From NCBI RefSeq assembly GCF_008389435.1, contig NZ_VUYS01000006.1, positions 62,001 to 126,000 of the forward strand: a DNA stretch of 64,000 nucleotides, written 5' to 3'. This document shows positions 22,051-30,413 of this stretch, in pieces; the first letter of the stretch is position 1, and each line of letters begins with the position of its first letter. Below the pieces are notes generated by a model. That model was not told the origin of the DNA, ran no database searches, and saw only the letters and a list, made by a program, of their open reading frames with translations. Source of the stretch: Candidatus Nitrosocosmicus agrestis (lineage in GTDB: Archaea; Thermoproteota; Nitrososphaeria; Nitrososphaerales; Nitrososphaeraceae). Position numbers and translations under genes: made by a program.

Positions 22051-22668
22051 TTATCCAAGTTCATCAAAAAATGACTGAACTTCCTTATTTGAGATTTTTT
22101 TCTTCTTATGTAATATATTAAAGATTTCAGAAATAGTGACAGCGCTATAAAGTTTAATACCCATTTTTTTAAATTGCTTATCAGCACCTTGGCCTCGATT
22201 TACAACCACAAACACTCCACAAATTTTGGATTCAGTAATTGAATTAACCCCATTAATTATTGATTGGCCAGTTGTTACTACATCATCAACAAAAATCATA
22301 TTGGATTTAGAATCAATCACTCCCTCCAACTTTCTTTTTGTACCGTAGGACTTTGAATCTTTTCTCAAATAGGAATGGGGTTTAAAAAGTTCATAGGCTA
22401 AAGCAGATCCGAATATGGTCCCGGAAGTAGGAATAGAACATATAAAATCAAATCCATCGTAACCAATATGAGAAAGAACAAGCATTTTAAGTAAAGATAT
22501 CGACTTTCTAAAAAAAACCGGATAGCTTTGTAAGATCCTCAAATCTAAATAAAATGTACTGCGCAATCCGCTTGAAAGTGTGAAATCTCCAACCTTAATG
22601 GCACCTTTATCAAAAAGAAACATGACTAAATCTTCCTTCAATACTTCAATATTGCCGTTTATGCTCAA
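22051..22668 (-). CDS. pyrE: Orotate phosphoribosyltransferase
   Basis: A 205-residue enzyme that joins orotate and PRPP to form OMP in pyrimidine synthesis. The N-terminal GAIKVGDFTLSSGLRSTFYLDLR segment is typical of OPRT, and the PRPP-binding loop reads MIFVDDVVTTGQSI. The mobile catalytic segment has SYGTKRKLEG. The open frame starts with TTG 22668; ATG 22623 (residue 16) is a possible alternative and would leave a shorter but complete enzyme. Confidence 0.92.
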   Translation of the reverse strand: MSINGNIEVLKEDLVMFLFDKGAIKVGDFTLSSGLRSTFYLDLRILQSYPVFFRKSISLLKMLVLSHIGYDGFDFICSIPTSGTIFGSALAYELFKPHSYLRKDSKSYGTKRKLEGVIDSKSNMIFVDDVVTTGQSIINGVNSITESKICGVFVVVNRGQGADKQFKKMGIKLYSAVTISEIFNILHKKKKISNKEVQSFFDELG

Positions 22669-22724
22669 GTTAATTAAGGTAGTAGTTCTTCGATTTTATA
22701 AGTTACTTCCACGGCAATATAACT

Positions 22725-23849
22725 ATGCCAGAAATATGGTTGGGGTACGGAGAAACTGAAATAATTTTAGATATAAAATATGAAAATATTTTAAAAATCA
22801 CTAAACCAAATTTTGAATCGATGAGATACGAAGAAATCCAAACAGCTATCAAGGATAACACGATAATTGAACAATCTACATTGATACTGTTTATTACCCC
22901 TTTCCAATCTATGTTACCAATAATTAATATCTTCCATGATCAATTAATAGAAATGAATATCAATTCATGGGAAATATGCATAGTTTCTCCACCGTTTTCT
23001 CAAAGAATGAGACACATGATTCTAGACCAAAAGAGCAATATAACAAGAATTTCCTCGAATCAGATTAACGACAAAATTTCAACATTTCAGAACATTATAC
23101 TAGTTGACAAGTTAGAATATGATCCGATGTTTGGATTCGCAGGAACTCACTCGCGATTAATTCGAAAGTGTAATCCCGAAGTAATGAATGAAATTTATCC
23201 AACAATAATCGGTAATGCCCCCTGTCCAGGTCAGCAGACGGAATCACTAAAGATAGCGATGGAATATACAGCAAAAACAGGGTATCAAATGATTAATGTA
23301 ATATCAGATAAGCATGGTATAGATTCATTACATTTTGAGAATACTAGTCAGTCCTTCCTAAAGTCAACTTCTCAATTTAAGCAAAAATCCACTGTTGAGT
23401 GTAAAAATTCAAAATCAGGAATATTTTCTGGAGAAACTAATTATAATATTCAGAGGAGTCTAGGTGAAAGTATGAACCTACTTTGGAATAATATTCACGC
23501 AATATCACAAAATGGAACCATTATATTGTTATCTGAAAATAGGGAAGGAATTGGGACTGGGGCATTATCGAGATACATAGATGGAAGATTGGACTTGTCT
23601 GGTCTAAATAAATACAATTACATGCAAGATATAGAGCATCTCAATTATCTTCAATTAATCAAGGACAAATATGAAATCATTGTCATTTCTACAATTCCTC
23701 AAGTCTATTTGGGCAAGCTTGGAATCAGATCTCTACCTAAAATAAAAGATGGATTAGAATACCTTATAAAGAAGAACGGTAAATATCACAAAATCAATAT
23801 TATTCCATCTTCTGAGATCACCTCCACCTCAATTTCTGAACAACTTTAA
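22725..23849 (+). CDS. LarA-like (lactate racemase domain, DUF2088) protein
   Basis: A 374-residue protein beginning MPEIWLGYGETEIIL. Its layout resembles LarA/DUF2088: an N-terminal 'GYGxTExxL' strand, a middle region with GFAGTHSRLIRKCNPEVM, and a C-terminal 'GTIILLSENREGIGTGALSRYI' similar to the 'GGxIIxxAExxEGxG' of the family. LarA uses a nickel pincer cofactor to racemise lactate, but the catalytic His pair and the Lys that holds the cofactor are not plainly present here, so it may work on another hydroxy acid or lack the cofactor. It is head-to-head with pyrE. Confidence 0.6.
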   Translation: MPEIWLGYGETEIILDIKYENILKITKPNFESMRYEEIQTAIKDNTIIEQSTLILFITPFQSMLPIINIFHDQLIEMNINSWEICIVSPPFSQRMRHMILDQKSNITRISSNQINDKISTFQNIILVDKLEYDPMFGFAGTHSRLIRKCNPEVMNEIYPTIIGNAPCPGQQTESLKIAMEYTAKTGYQMINVISDKHGIDSLHFENTSQSFLKSTSQFKQKSTVECKNSKSGIFSGETNYNIQRSLGESMNLLWNNIHAISQNGTIILLSENREGIGTGALSRYIDGRLDLSGLNKYNYMQDIEHLNYLQLIKDKYEIIVISTIPQVYLGKLGIRSLPKIKDGLEYLIKKNGKYHKINIIPSSEITSTSISEQL

Positions 23850-23906
23850 GAAATGTATCAATTTAAAATTGAATAAATGAATGTGTAGTTATTATAGTAG
23901 TCTATT

Positions 23907-25100
23907 TCAAACCTTATCTAGTACACTTTTGATGTCAGTCATGCTTGCTTCTGTTTTAAAACCGTAATTTGAAAAGATGGTAGGGCTTGATCTATATCCT
24001 TGTTGTTGTAACAGATCGAAAATTTTACTGAGCGGTAGAGTTTGTCTCTTAAATAGTTTCCCATATTCATCATTCAGATAATGAAAGGGAATATTATCAA
24101 GTTCATTTTTGGCCACAAAAAAAAAGGTTTGAATAAGTTCAAGATTTTTCTTGCATGACCCATGAGGTTGCCCTTCTGCAAGTCGATTTCTTACATCTAA
24201 TATAGATCTATCCATTAGATCCTTATCAAATATCTCCCTTATCCACATCTGCCCTCCCAAATGCGTTTTCCCTTTACAATTGCTGCAGGTAGTAACGATA
24301 GGTATTTCCTTGAAAAAATTTCGATTGCCACAATTAAAACAGTGTTGAACATAACCAAGATTTTCAAATAATCGATTTGCCTTCTTTGCAGATTTTACAA
24401 TCTTACAATAAACACGTATATAATTCCTGTAGGCATGGGCAAAAATAGGAAAGGCGAAAAGATCAAATCGAGATGCAACCAGTGCAATATTTGATATAAG
24501 CAACCTTGTACCAACCTCTAAACTATATTTTGATCGGATGGGCAATCCATAATACTTTCTAAAACACACGTGTGGATAGACGCCTAATAACACGGCAGTA
24601 TCTGTTGCAGTGACTGAAATTATGCCTTCGTTTTCGACCGATCGTAACAGGCAGTCTATATAAGGAGAGGGTGAACCAAAAGGATCCAAATCGATTATGG
24701 AAGATCTGTTATCCCAAATGTTCGAATTACTTAAGAACGAACAAACTTCCTTATTTGAAAACTTACATTTGTGAAATACATCATTTATTACTGCACTTGC
24801 TTTAGATGCTTGGAGAGCAATTGAATTGTAATCATTTAAGATAACTGATTGAATTTGAGGGATTTCTTTGGCAACTCTTAGACCTCTAGAACCTACCCCC
24901 GAGAGGGAATCCACAAAGGATAAATTTTTCCTTGATTTATCAAATGAATTTCTGTAAAGGAAAATAGAGATATCACGATTAAACCTTGCTGCAGTGTTAA
25001 AAAATGCAGGATACTTAGAAGGTTCACTTTGATAAATTGATGCCGAAGGAACAAGGATCTGCGTCTTTCCTTCGATGATTGAAATCCATGAACTAGACAT
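23907..25100 (-). CDS. trm1: tRNA (guanine-26-N2)-dimethyltransferase Trm1
   Basis: The 397-residue enzyme carries the Trm1 layout: a SAM-binding domain with FVDSLSGVGSRGLRVAKEI (motif I), the catalytic 'DLDPFGSPSPYID' (motif IV), TATDTAVLLG and 'RSKYSLEVGTRLLISNIALVA'. The C-terminal domain has a four-cysteine zinc site (CFNC...CSNC). It dimethylates G26 of tRNA. The gene starts at ATG 25100. The reading has no frameshift. Confidence 0.93.
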   Translation of the reverse strand: MSSSWISIIEGKTQILVPSASIYQSEPSKYPAFFNTAARFNRDISIFLYRNSFDKSRKNLSFVDSLSGVGSRGLRVAKEIPQIQSVILNDYNSIALQASKASAVINDVFHKCKFSNKEVCSFLSNSNIWDNRSSIIDLDPFGSPSPYIDCLLRSVENEGIISVTATDTAVLLGVYPHVCFRKYYGLPIRSKYSLEVGTRLLISNIALVASRFDLFAFPIFAHAYRNYIRVYCKIVKSAKKANRLFENLGYVQHCFNCGNRNFFKEIPIVTTCSNCKGKTHLGGQMWIREIFDKDLMDRSILDVRNRLAEGQPHGSCKKNLELIQTFFFVAKNELDNIPFHYLNDEYGKLFKRQTLPLSKIFDLLQQQGYRSSPTIFSNYGFKTEASMTDIKSVLDKV

Positions 25101-25263
25101 GAAAACTTTTCAAAGTTCATTTCTTAAATCCCTAATTTATTTAAATTTAAACAAGAATTATTCAAATCAAATTTCATCTGTGAACTATATCATCAATATA
25201 TAACCTGAATGTCGCCTCATGTTTCAATACCTTGAAATAAGATATCGGCAGTTACTATCTTTA

Positions 25264-25293
25264 GTTATTGATAAAAGATCAATTATCAATAAC
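25264..25293. promoter_or_regulatory. Perfect inverted repeat, possible operator
   Basis: GTTATTGATAA and TTATCAATAAC are exact inverted copies separated by AAGATCAA. A TATA box follows immediately (25294-25303). This size and position fit a dimeric regulator binding next to box A. Confidence 0.45.
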
Positions 25294-25412
25294 TTATATA
25301 ATATATCTGTAAAAGTAGGGTATTTGTATTAGTAATCAACTTGATGGATTTTTCAAGTTGTTGCCGAGGGATTTTCCGACAAATAAAAGGAAATTTGATT
25401 TTGGATCCAGGG

Positions 25413-25420
25413 TATTTATA
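25413..25420 (+). promoter_or_regulatory. rnhB TATA box
   Basis: TATTTATA is centred 28 bases before the TTG start of rnhB, giving a leaderless transcript and supporting that start. Confidence 0.55.
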
Positions 25421-25443
25421 CTCTAGAACTTATTTAGACATAT

Positions 25444-26091
25444 TTGCTTTTAGGAGGAATCGATGAGGCTGGTAGAGGATCAGTAATTGGTCCACTAGTG
25501 ATTGCAGGAGTATCGCTTGATAAAGAGAATATCCAAATCTTGCAAGGAGAAGGAGTTCTTGATTCAAAAAGTCTTACACCAAGAACGAGAGAAAAACTAT
25601 ATCCAAAAATAATTTTGAGGGCAAAGTCCATATTCGTTTGCAAAATCAAACCAAAAATAATTGATTCATATGTTCAGCTCAAAAAACTAAATTCACTAGA
25701 GGTGCAATTTATGACTCTGGTTTCAGATAACCTTGTAGTGGACAAAATAATCTTTGATGCATGTGATGTGAATTTGGATAGATTTAAGAGATCCATTCTG
25801 GAGAATATGAAAAATAAAAGCGTAAAAATATACTGTTTTCATAAAGCAGATCAAGATAACACCGCGGTAGCTGCAGCATCAATTATAGCTAAAGTTACTA
25901 GAGACAGAGAAATATCTCTTTTAGAAACCAGATTTGGTATCAGAATAGGTTCTGGATATCCTTCGGATCCAATTACCAAGACTTTTCTAAAAGACAATGT
26001 TCAAAATAAGGCATTTAAAGAGCACATTAGATTCACATGGGCGCCTGTTAAATTATTAGCAAACAAAAAATACCAGACAAAATTACTTTAA
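25444..26091 (+). CDS. rnhB: Ribonuclease HII
   Basis: A 215-residue enzyme that cuts the RNA strand of RNA-DNA hybrids. It begins LLGGIDEAGRGSVIGPLVIAGV, with the catalytic Asp and Glu of the DEAGRG motif, and later has IIFDACDVN and a KADQDNTAVAAASIIAKVTRD segment typical of RNase HII. The frame is closed by TAG at 25435-25437, and the only start is TTG 25444. It is convergent with fibrillarin. Confidence 0.95.
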   Translation: MLLGGIDEAGRGSVIGPLVIAGVSLDKENIQILQGEGVLDSKSLTPRTREKLYPKIILRAKSIFVCKIKPKIIDSYVQLKKLNSLEVQFMTLVSDNLVVDKIIFDACDVNLDRFKRSILENMKNKSVKIYCFHKADQDNTAVAAASIIAKVTRDREISLLETRFGIRIGSGYPSDPITKTFLKDNVQNKAFKEHIRFTWAPVKLLANKKYQTKLL

Positions 26092-26108
26092 TATTAAGTG
26101 GACTCAGT

Positions 26109-26810
26109 TCATCCCATATATTTTGCATGTATTAAAGAATGATCCTTGTCAAATGGTTCCAAGTTAATCGTCTGCAAAATCTCAAAATTATTTTTTTCTA
26201 GCTTCCTGGCCTCATTTTTGGTTACCAATTTGGGATCCATTAGTACATCAATACTTCTGGTTTTGATTATGATAAGTAAAGATCCTCCTGGCTTCAGATA
26301 ACTCTTGCAATTATTTATAGCAATATCTGTTTGATCTGGTTGAGCTATATCAGAATAAACTGTATCAACAGTTCCAAAATATGAATAATATTGGAGGTAA
26401 TTTCTAGCATCCATAATGATTGGGATAACATTACTTCTTCTAACCGCCACATTTTCTAGTAATTCCCTAGCTACCCTAGATGAGGGCTCGACAGCAAAAA
26501 CAATTCCCTTTGGGCCTAAAATATCTGATACATGGCTTACTGTTGTACCAGTTGATGCGCCCAAGTACAGGACTGTAGAAGACTCCAATATAGGAGTATT
26601 TTCCAGGTTTTTTAACAAAGCAGCAGCTAATTTACTTCTATATGGTTCCCAAAGTCTATATTCAACATCATCCATTTTTACAATTTTCTCACCATAAACA
26701 CTTTTTCCAACATCAAAGTTTTGAGTCGCCAAGTAGCGTTGCTTTGAACTATCCTCTAGAATAGCATACGATCCATTATCAAATTTCATAACAAATGACA
26801 ATTGATTCAT
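26109..26810 (-). CDS. flpA: Fibrillarin-like rRNA/tRNA 2'-O-methyltransferase
   Basis: The 233-residue protein contains the fibrillarin sequence YRLWEPYRSKLAAALLKNL, the SAM motif VLYLGASTGTTVSHVSD, 'IVFAVEPSSRVARELL' and 'VYSDIAQPDQTDIAI'. With Nop5 and L7Ae it forms the C/D-box RNP that methylates ribose in rRNA and tRNA. It follows the Nop5 gene by 32 bases on the same strand, the usual archaeal pair. Confidence 0.96.
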   Translation of the reverse strand: MNQLSFVMKFDNGSYAILEDSSKQRYLATQNFDVGKSVYGEKIVKMDDVEYRLWEPYRSKLAAALLKNLENTPILESSTVLYLGASTGTTVSHVSDILGPKGIVFAVEPSSRVARELLENVAVRRSNVIPIIMDARNYLQYYSYFGTVDTVYSDIAQPDQTDIAINNCKSYLKPGGSLLIIIKTRSIDVLMDPKLVTKNEARKLEKNNFEILQTINLEPFDKDHSLIHAKYMG

Positions 26811-26842
26811 TTTCCCAAACCCTCTTTATTAAATACATTATC

Positions 26843-28198
26843 TCATTTTTTATTAGATTTATGGTGTCTTTTTTTATTCTTGTTTTTCTTAAAAGAAAAA
26901 TCCCTGTCTCGTGGTTGACTTGTTTTATTTTCTCCAGGAATATTCTTAGTGAATCGCTTGCCTTTTTTCCTATCAAAATGTTTGAAATCTCTACTCCTTT
27001 TGAACTGTTCTCCCTGTCTGGAATGATTATTCTGTGAAAGAGGGGGTTCTTTGTATTTCTCCTGAATTTCAACGATCCTATTGTTGAGTTTGGTAGTCAG
27101 TAAACTTGTAGTTTGGGGATTATGGTTAAAAAGATCCACTCTTGCTGCTATGGCAGCTTTTGCAGAAATGGCTCGCGCCAGTTTTCCGCGTTGCCATTTA
27201 GGTGCAGAATGGATAACAGGATGTTGAAACAGTAAACCATGTTTTGGTGGATTTGCACCTGTTTTCAAGGTTCTAAATAAAGCTTTTTCTGCACCCAAAA
27301 TCTGAATTGTGCTTGACGACAATGAGGCTAATCTCTTCAAACTTCCCGCTTTTGCTATTAATCTTGCTCCTACCGATGCAGTCAATAGTTCTCTCAAATT
27401 TGGTGCGACTTCCTCCATCGTAGATTCTACATGCTGTTCCAAAGTTTTCCTTATCTGATTTAGCGATATAACTTGTGTAGCAAGGCTTTGAAGAATAACT
27501 AAATTCTCGTCAGTAATTTTTCCACCCTTGCTCCTTAATGAAGTTTGAATAATTATATCAATTCTGTTATCGGGAATGTCCAAGGTTGTAAGAAATTCTT
27601 TTGTAATGTTTTCCCTCCTTCCTGCCTGTGAAACTATTTGCGCAAAAGTCACTATGTTCTGTAACAAGTTATCTAGTTCCGGAAAATGCAATCCGTACCA
27701 TTCCCTCATCCTAGTCCCTACGGTATTGAGAATCTTGTCAATTTCGTCGAGGCCATTAATTGATTGACTAATATGTAAATCAAGTTGTTGTGAAGCTTCC
27801 TGGATTTTCAAGGATGACCATTCCAATGCAAAATTTCTCAGTTCTGCAACTAAGCTTTTTTTTGCCTTATTTTGGTCCATTGAAACTTCAGGCAAAGACA
27901 GATATAGATTTAGCTTGTTTAATTGAAATGCTTTTTCATCTCGACTAGAGATTCTTTCTACATTCTCTGAAAAGTCTTTAAGAAAACTTGTAGTAGCAGG
28001 ATAATTCGTTGAAATAAGGTGAGGCTTCTCACTAAAGAATTCCAAACTTTCTCTGAGATCAGCATAATTATTATCTTTTAACTTTAGATGTGATTCGTAT
28101 GGATTTTCAAACTTCTTAAAGTAGACAACTGAATTCTCATTCTCAAGAATTGCAATACCCAATTCAAGTACGAGAAACTTATAATCATTTAGTGCCAT
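26843..28198 (-). CDS. nop5: Nop5/Nop56-family C/D RNP protein
   Basis: A 451-residue protein. The coiled-coil region (about 95-210) leads into the Nop domain: 'VAPNLRELLTASVGARLIAKAGSLKRLASLSSSTIQILGAEKALFRTLKTG' and 'PKHGLLFQHPVI' are its signature. The C-terminal tail, roughly the last 75 residues, is rich in Lys, Arg, His and Asn, as in eukaryotic Nop56/58 tails. It bridges fibrillarin and the guide RNA-L7Ae complex. It is transcribed ahead of flpA. Confidence 0.95.
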   Translation of the reverse strand: MALNDYKFLVLELGIAILENENSVVYFKKFENPYESHLKLKDNNYADLRESLEFFSEKPHLISTNYPATTSFLKDFSENVERISSRDEKAFQLNKLNLYLSLPEVSMDQNKAKKSLVAELRNFALEWSSLKIQEASQQLDLHISQSINGLDEIDKILNTVGTRMREWYGLHFPELDNLLQNIVTFAQIVSQAGRRENITKEFLTTLDIPDNRIDIIIQTSLRSKGGKITDENLVILQSLATQVISLNQIRKTLEQHVESTMEEVAPNLRELLTASVGARLIAKAGSLKRLASLSSSTIQILGAEKALFRTLKTGANPPKHGLLFQHPVIHSAPKWQRGKLARAISAKAAIAARVDLFNHNPQTTSLLTTKLNNRIVEIQEKYKEPPLSQNNHSRQGEQFKRSRDFKHFDRKKGKRFTKNIPGENKTSQPRDRDFSFKKNKNKKRHHKSNKK

Positions 28199-28333
28199 TA
28201 ATTTAATTTCAAAAATATTGGAATAATTGAGAATAATAACTTTGTTATTTATACACTAATAAAATTTTAACCTAAACTGGCCTACTGTTGCTGCTAAGTG
28301 AAAAAGGGTATTAACGCAGTTTTAAAATTTAAT

Positions 28334-29809
28334 TTAACCAAAGGGAAGGGGTATATTGATTCCTTGATCACTAAGCTGTTTTTGCACATCATCAAAAATT
28401 CGATCTGTTAAATCTTTTTCGTTATCTGATCTTTCAGTTGAGGGTTCTTCAGGCCTTTCGGCTGGGGTTTCGCTCGGGTTTATAGGAGTCCCCTCAAAAG
28501 ATGTACTAGTTTTTTTCAGTTTGTAACCATCTTTTGTAACTGTGACTGAAACGTTAATCGTGTCTCCAGACTCTAAAACATCTGATGAGATAGTTGTTGT
28601 AAACTTACCTTCTGTATTAGTCGAACCTGAAAACTTATTATCATTTATAGATCCAGTTATTAGAGTTTGGGTAAGGGGTTCATTAGTCTCTGCATCACTA
28701 GCTCCAATAATTATTCTTTGATTCAATCCTTCTCCGCTTTTGTCTATACTCACATCCATCGTCTTTAGTTCAGCAGGTATTGGAGAATTAGCAATGACAT
28801 TCACCTTTGCAAATTTCACTGATGATAATGGAGAATAACACTGGAGTTTTGCTGTAAGGGATTCTGAACCATTTTTGAGTGTTGTAGTACCAGGTTCTAA
28901 AACTGTGCCCCATTCTCTGTAATCTTCAGTTCCGTTATTCCCAAAAGGCAAAGTGGTTTTAAAATTAGAGTGGTTTGCACTTGCAGGGGCGATTACACCT
29001 GCAGAATTTCCGGCCGCTACCATGACCTCGCAATCATAATTTGATGGATATTCAGATGTACCGTTAACGGTTATTGGTTCATCCACGTTTATCGTAGCAC
29101 CATTTATTGGAGAATTAATTCGAATATTAGTAACAGGAATATCTATGTTCTCCAAATTACTTTTATGTAAAGTATCACCGGACAAATTGTTAGGTTTATT
29201 CTCCAATTTTGAATAATTTAGTGTTGGAGTAGTAGAGACATTCGGTTGACTTGCCAGATTAAGACTTGTTGTGGGTTTAGGAATTGTTCCATTGAATTTT
29301 ACCCCAGTTATGTTTACGCTGTAATATGCCTTAGCAGATCCGGATTCGCAAGTTAGTTTGGAAGTAATCTTATTTGATCCTTCATGTAAATTTGCGTATT
29401 TTGAACCGAATGTATAACTCCATTTTGAATAATCATCTTTACCCTGAGGTCCAGTACCGTTGGCCGGTTGATAAGGAAATTTGTTATTCGTTACTAAAGA
29501 AACGTCGCAATTAGTTAAATTTCCACTATTAGCAACAGAAAATCCCTTTACACTGAGTTTTTGACCATCATCATTATAATAATTTGTTCCATTGATGAAA
29601 AATTGTTTACCATTAGTTGGATCTGTGATTCTAATTCCGTAAGGATTTTTGACTGGTGATGAAGTTGAAATAGGTTCAGGAGTTGTGGCAGCAGGATTAT
29701 TATTTTGCGGAAGAATTTGAGCATGAGTAGATAAAACAACTCCTGAAAGTAGGACAAAAGTTGATAAGATAAGTATAATCATAATCCTGTAAATCAAACT
29801 AAGAGACAT
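28334..29809 (-). CDS. Secreted protein with Ig-like repeats
   Basis: The 491-residue protein has a clear N-terminal signal or anchor (about 8-30, ending STHAQ) and a Pro/Thr-rich linker. Two similar beta-rich modules follow, each with 'INxTxxYxxD..xxL.V.G.A.N' type text and conserved Cys pairs (NCDVSLV...LTCESG; DCEVMVA...LQCYSP). A third module resembles a carboxypeptidase regulatory-like fold (SGSINDNKFSGSTNTEGKFTTTI). The tail is acidic and ends with 'INIPLPFG'. It looks like a surface or extracellular protein specific to Nitrososphaerales. No enzyme motif is seen. Confidence 0.7.
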   Translation of the reverse strand: MSLSLIYRIMIILILSTFVLLSGVVLSTHAQILPQNNNPAATTPEPISTSSPVKNPYGIRITDPTNGKQFFINGTNYYNDDGQKLSVKGFSVANSGNLTNCDVSLVTNNKFPYQPANGTGPQGKDDYSKWSYTFGSKYANLHEGSNKITSKLTCESGSAKAYYSVNITGVKFNGTIPKPTTSLNLASQPNVSTTPTLNYSKLENKPNNLSGDTLHKSNLENIDIPVTNIRINSPINGATINVDEPITVNGTSEYPSNYDCEVMVAAGNSAGVIAPASANHSNFKTTLPFGNNGTEDYREWGTVLEPGTTTLKNGSESLTAKLQCYSPLSSVKFAKVNVIANSPIPAELKTMDVSIDKSGEGLNQRIIIGASDAETNEPLTQTLITGSINDNKFSGSTNTEGKFTTTISSDVLESGDTINVSVTVTKDGYKLKKTSTSFEGTPINPSETPAERPEEPSTERSDNEKDLTDRIFDDVQKQLSDQGINIPLPFG

Positions 29810-29958
29810 AGCTTTTCAAAAATATTAAAAGTTTGTTATTTTATTGCCTAGAGAAATATAAAATAAAATTGTTCGAGTAAATAGATATATTGAGAAGTGA
29901 TTGTATTTTAATGCTTATCAGGTTTTAGTTTTTTATTATAGTGTAACGGATATTACAT

Positions 29959-30393
29959 ATGCGTTTTGGTTTTTTCAAAAAGGGAAATGATAGAAATGAT
30001 GTGGAGCCTAAGAAAATAAAGAAAGTTGTTACAATTACTAGTAACGTAATTGATGGATTGATATCATATTCAAAAATGCATCACCCCTATGAAGGAATCC
30101 TGATCTTAGAGGGGGAAAGAAAAAGAACTGAAATTTTAATAAATAATTTAGTTATCCCACCTTTTTCAGTTCATGGGCCGTTTTATTCTGGTTTTCCCAT
30201 TAATGAACTTCCATTTGATTTAAAATACGTTGGTACGGCCCATTCACACCCTAGTGGATCTAGCCAACCTTCTTTGGAGGACTTGAATCACTTTTATGGT
30301 TTAATCTCCATAATTATATGTCATCCATATGACGAAAGCGATATCCACGCATATGACAGTAATGGGAGGGAAGTAGACCTAATAAGAAGATGA
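29959..30393 (+). CDS. JAB1/MPN (JAMM) metalloprotease
   Basis: A 144-residue protein with a full JAMM zinc motif: Glu45, then His95-x-His97-x7-Ser105-x2-Asp108 in HSHPSGSSQPSLEDL. Such enzymes remove ubiquitin-like modifiers or act on isopeptide bonds; in archaea, homologs cleave SAMP-like conjugates. It has no neighbour encoding a ubiquitin-like or E1 protein here. It is preceded by a 150-bp divergent promoter region. Confidence 0.88.
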   Translation: MRFGFFKKGNDRNDVEPKKIKKVVTITSNVIDGLISYSKMHHPYEGILILEGERKRTEILINNLVIPPFSVHGPFYSGFPINELPFDLKYVGTAHSHPSGSSQPSLEDLNHFYGLISIIICHPYDESDIHAYDSNGREVDLIRR

Positions 30394-30413
30394 AACACAC
30401 GTTCAAACTTACT

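Larger units (their letters stand above)
25101..25443. other. Intergenic region between trm1 and rnhB
   Basis: About 340 bases between divergent genes. It contains a perfect 11-bp inverted repeat with an 8-base spacer (25264-25293), a TTATATAAT box at 25294-25303, another hairpin CAACTTGA/TCAAGTTG (25337-25360), and the TATTTATA box of rnhB at 25413-25420. A 40-codon open frame from ATG 25344 to 25466 overlaps the start of rnhB; there is not enough evidence to call it. Confidence 0.5.
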
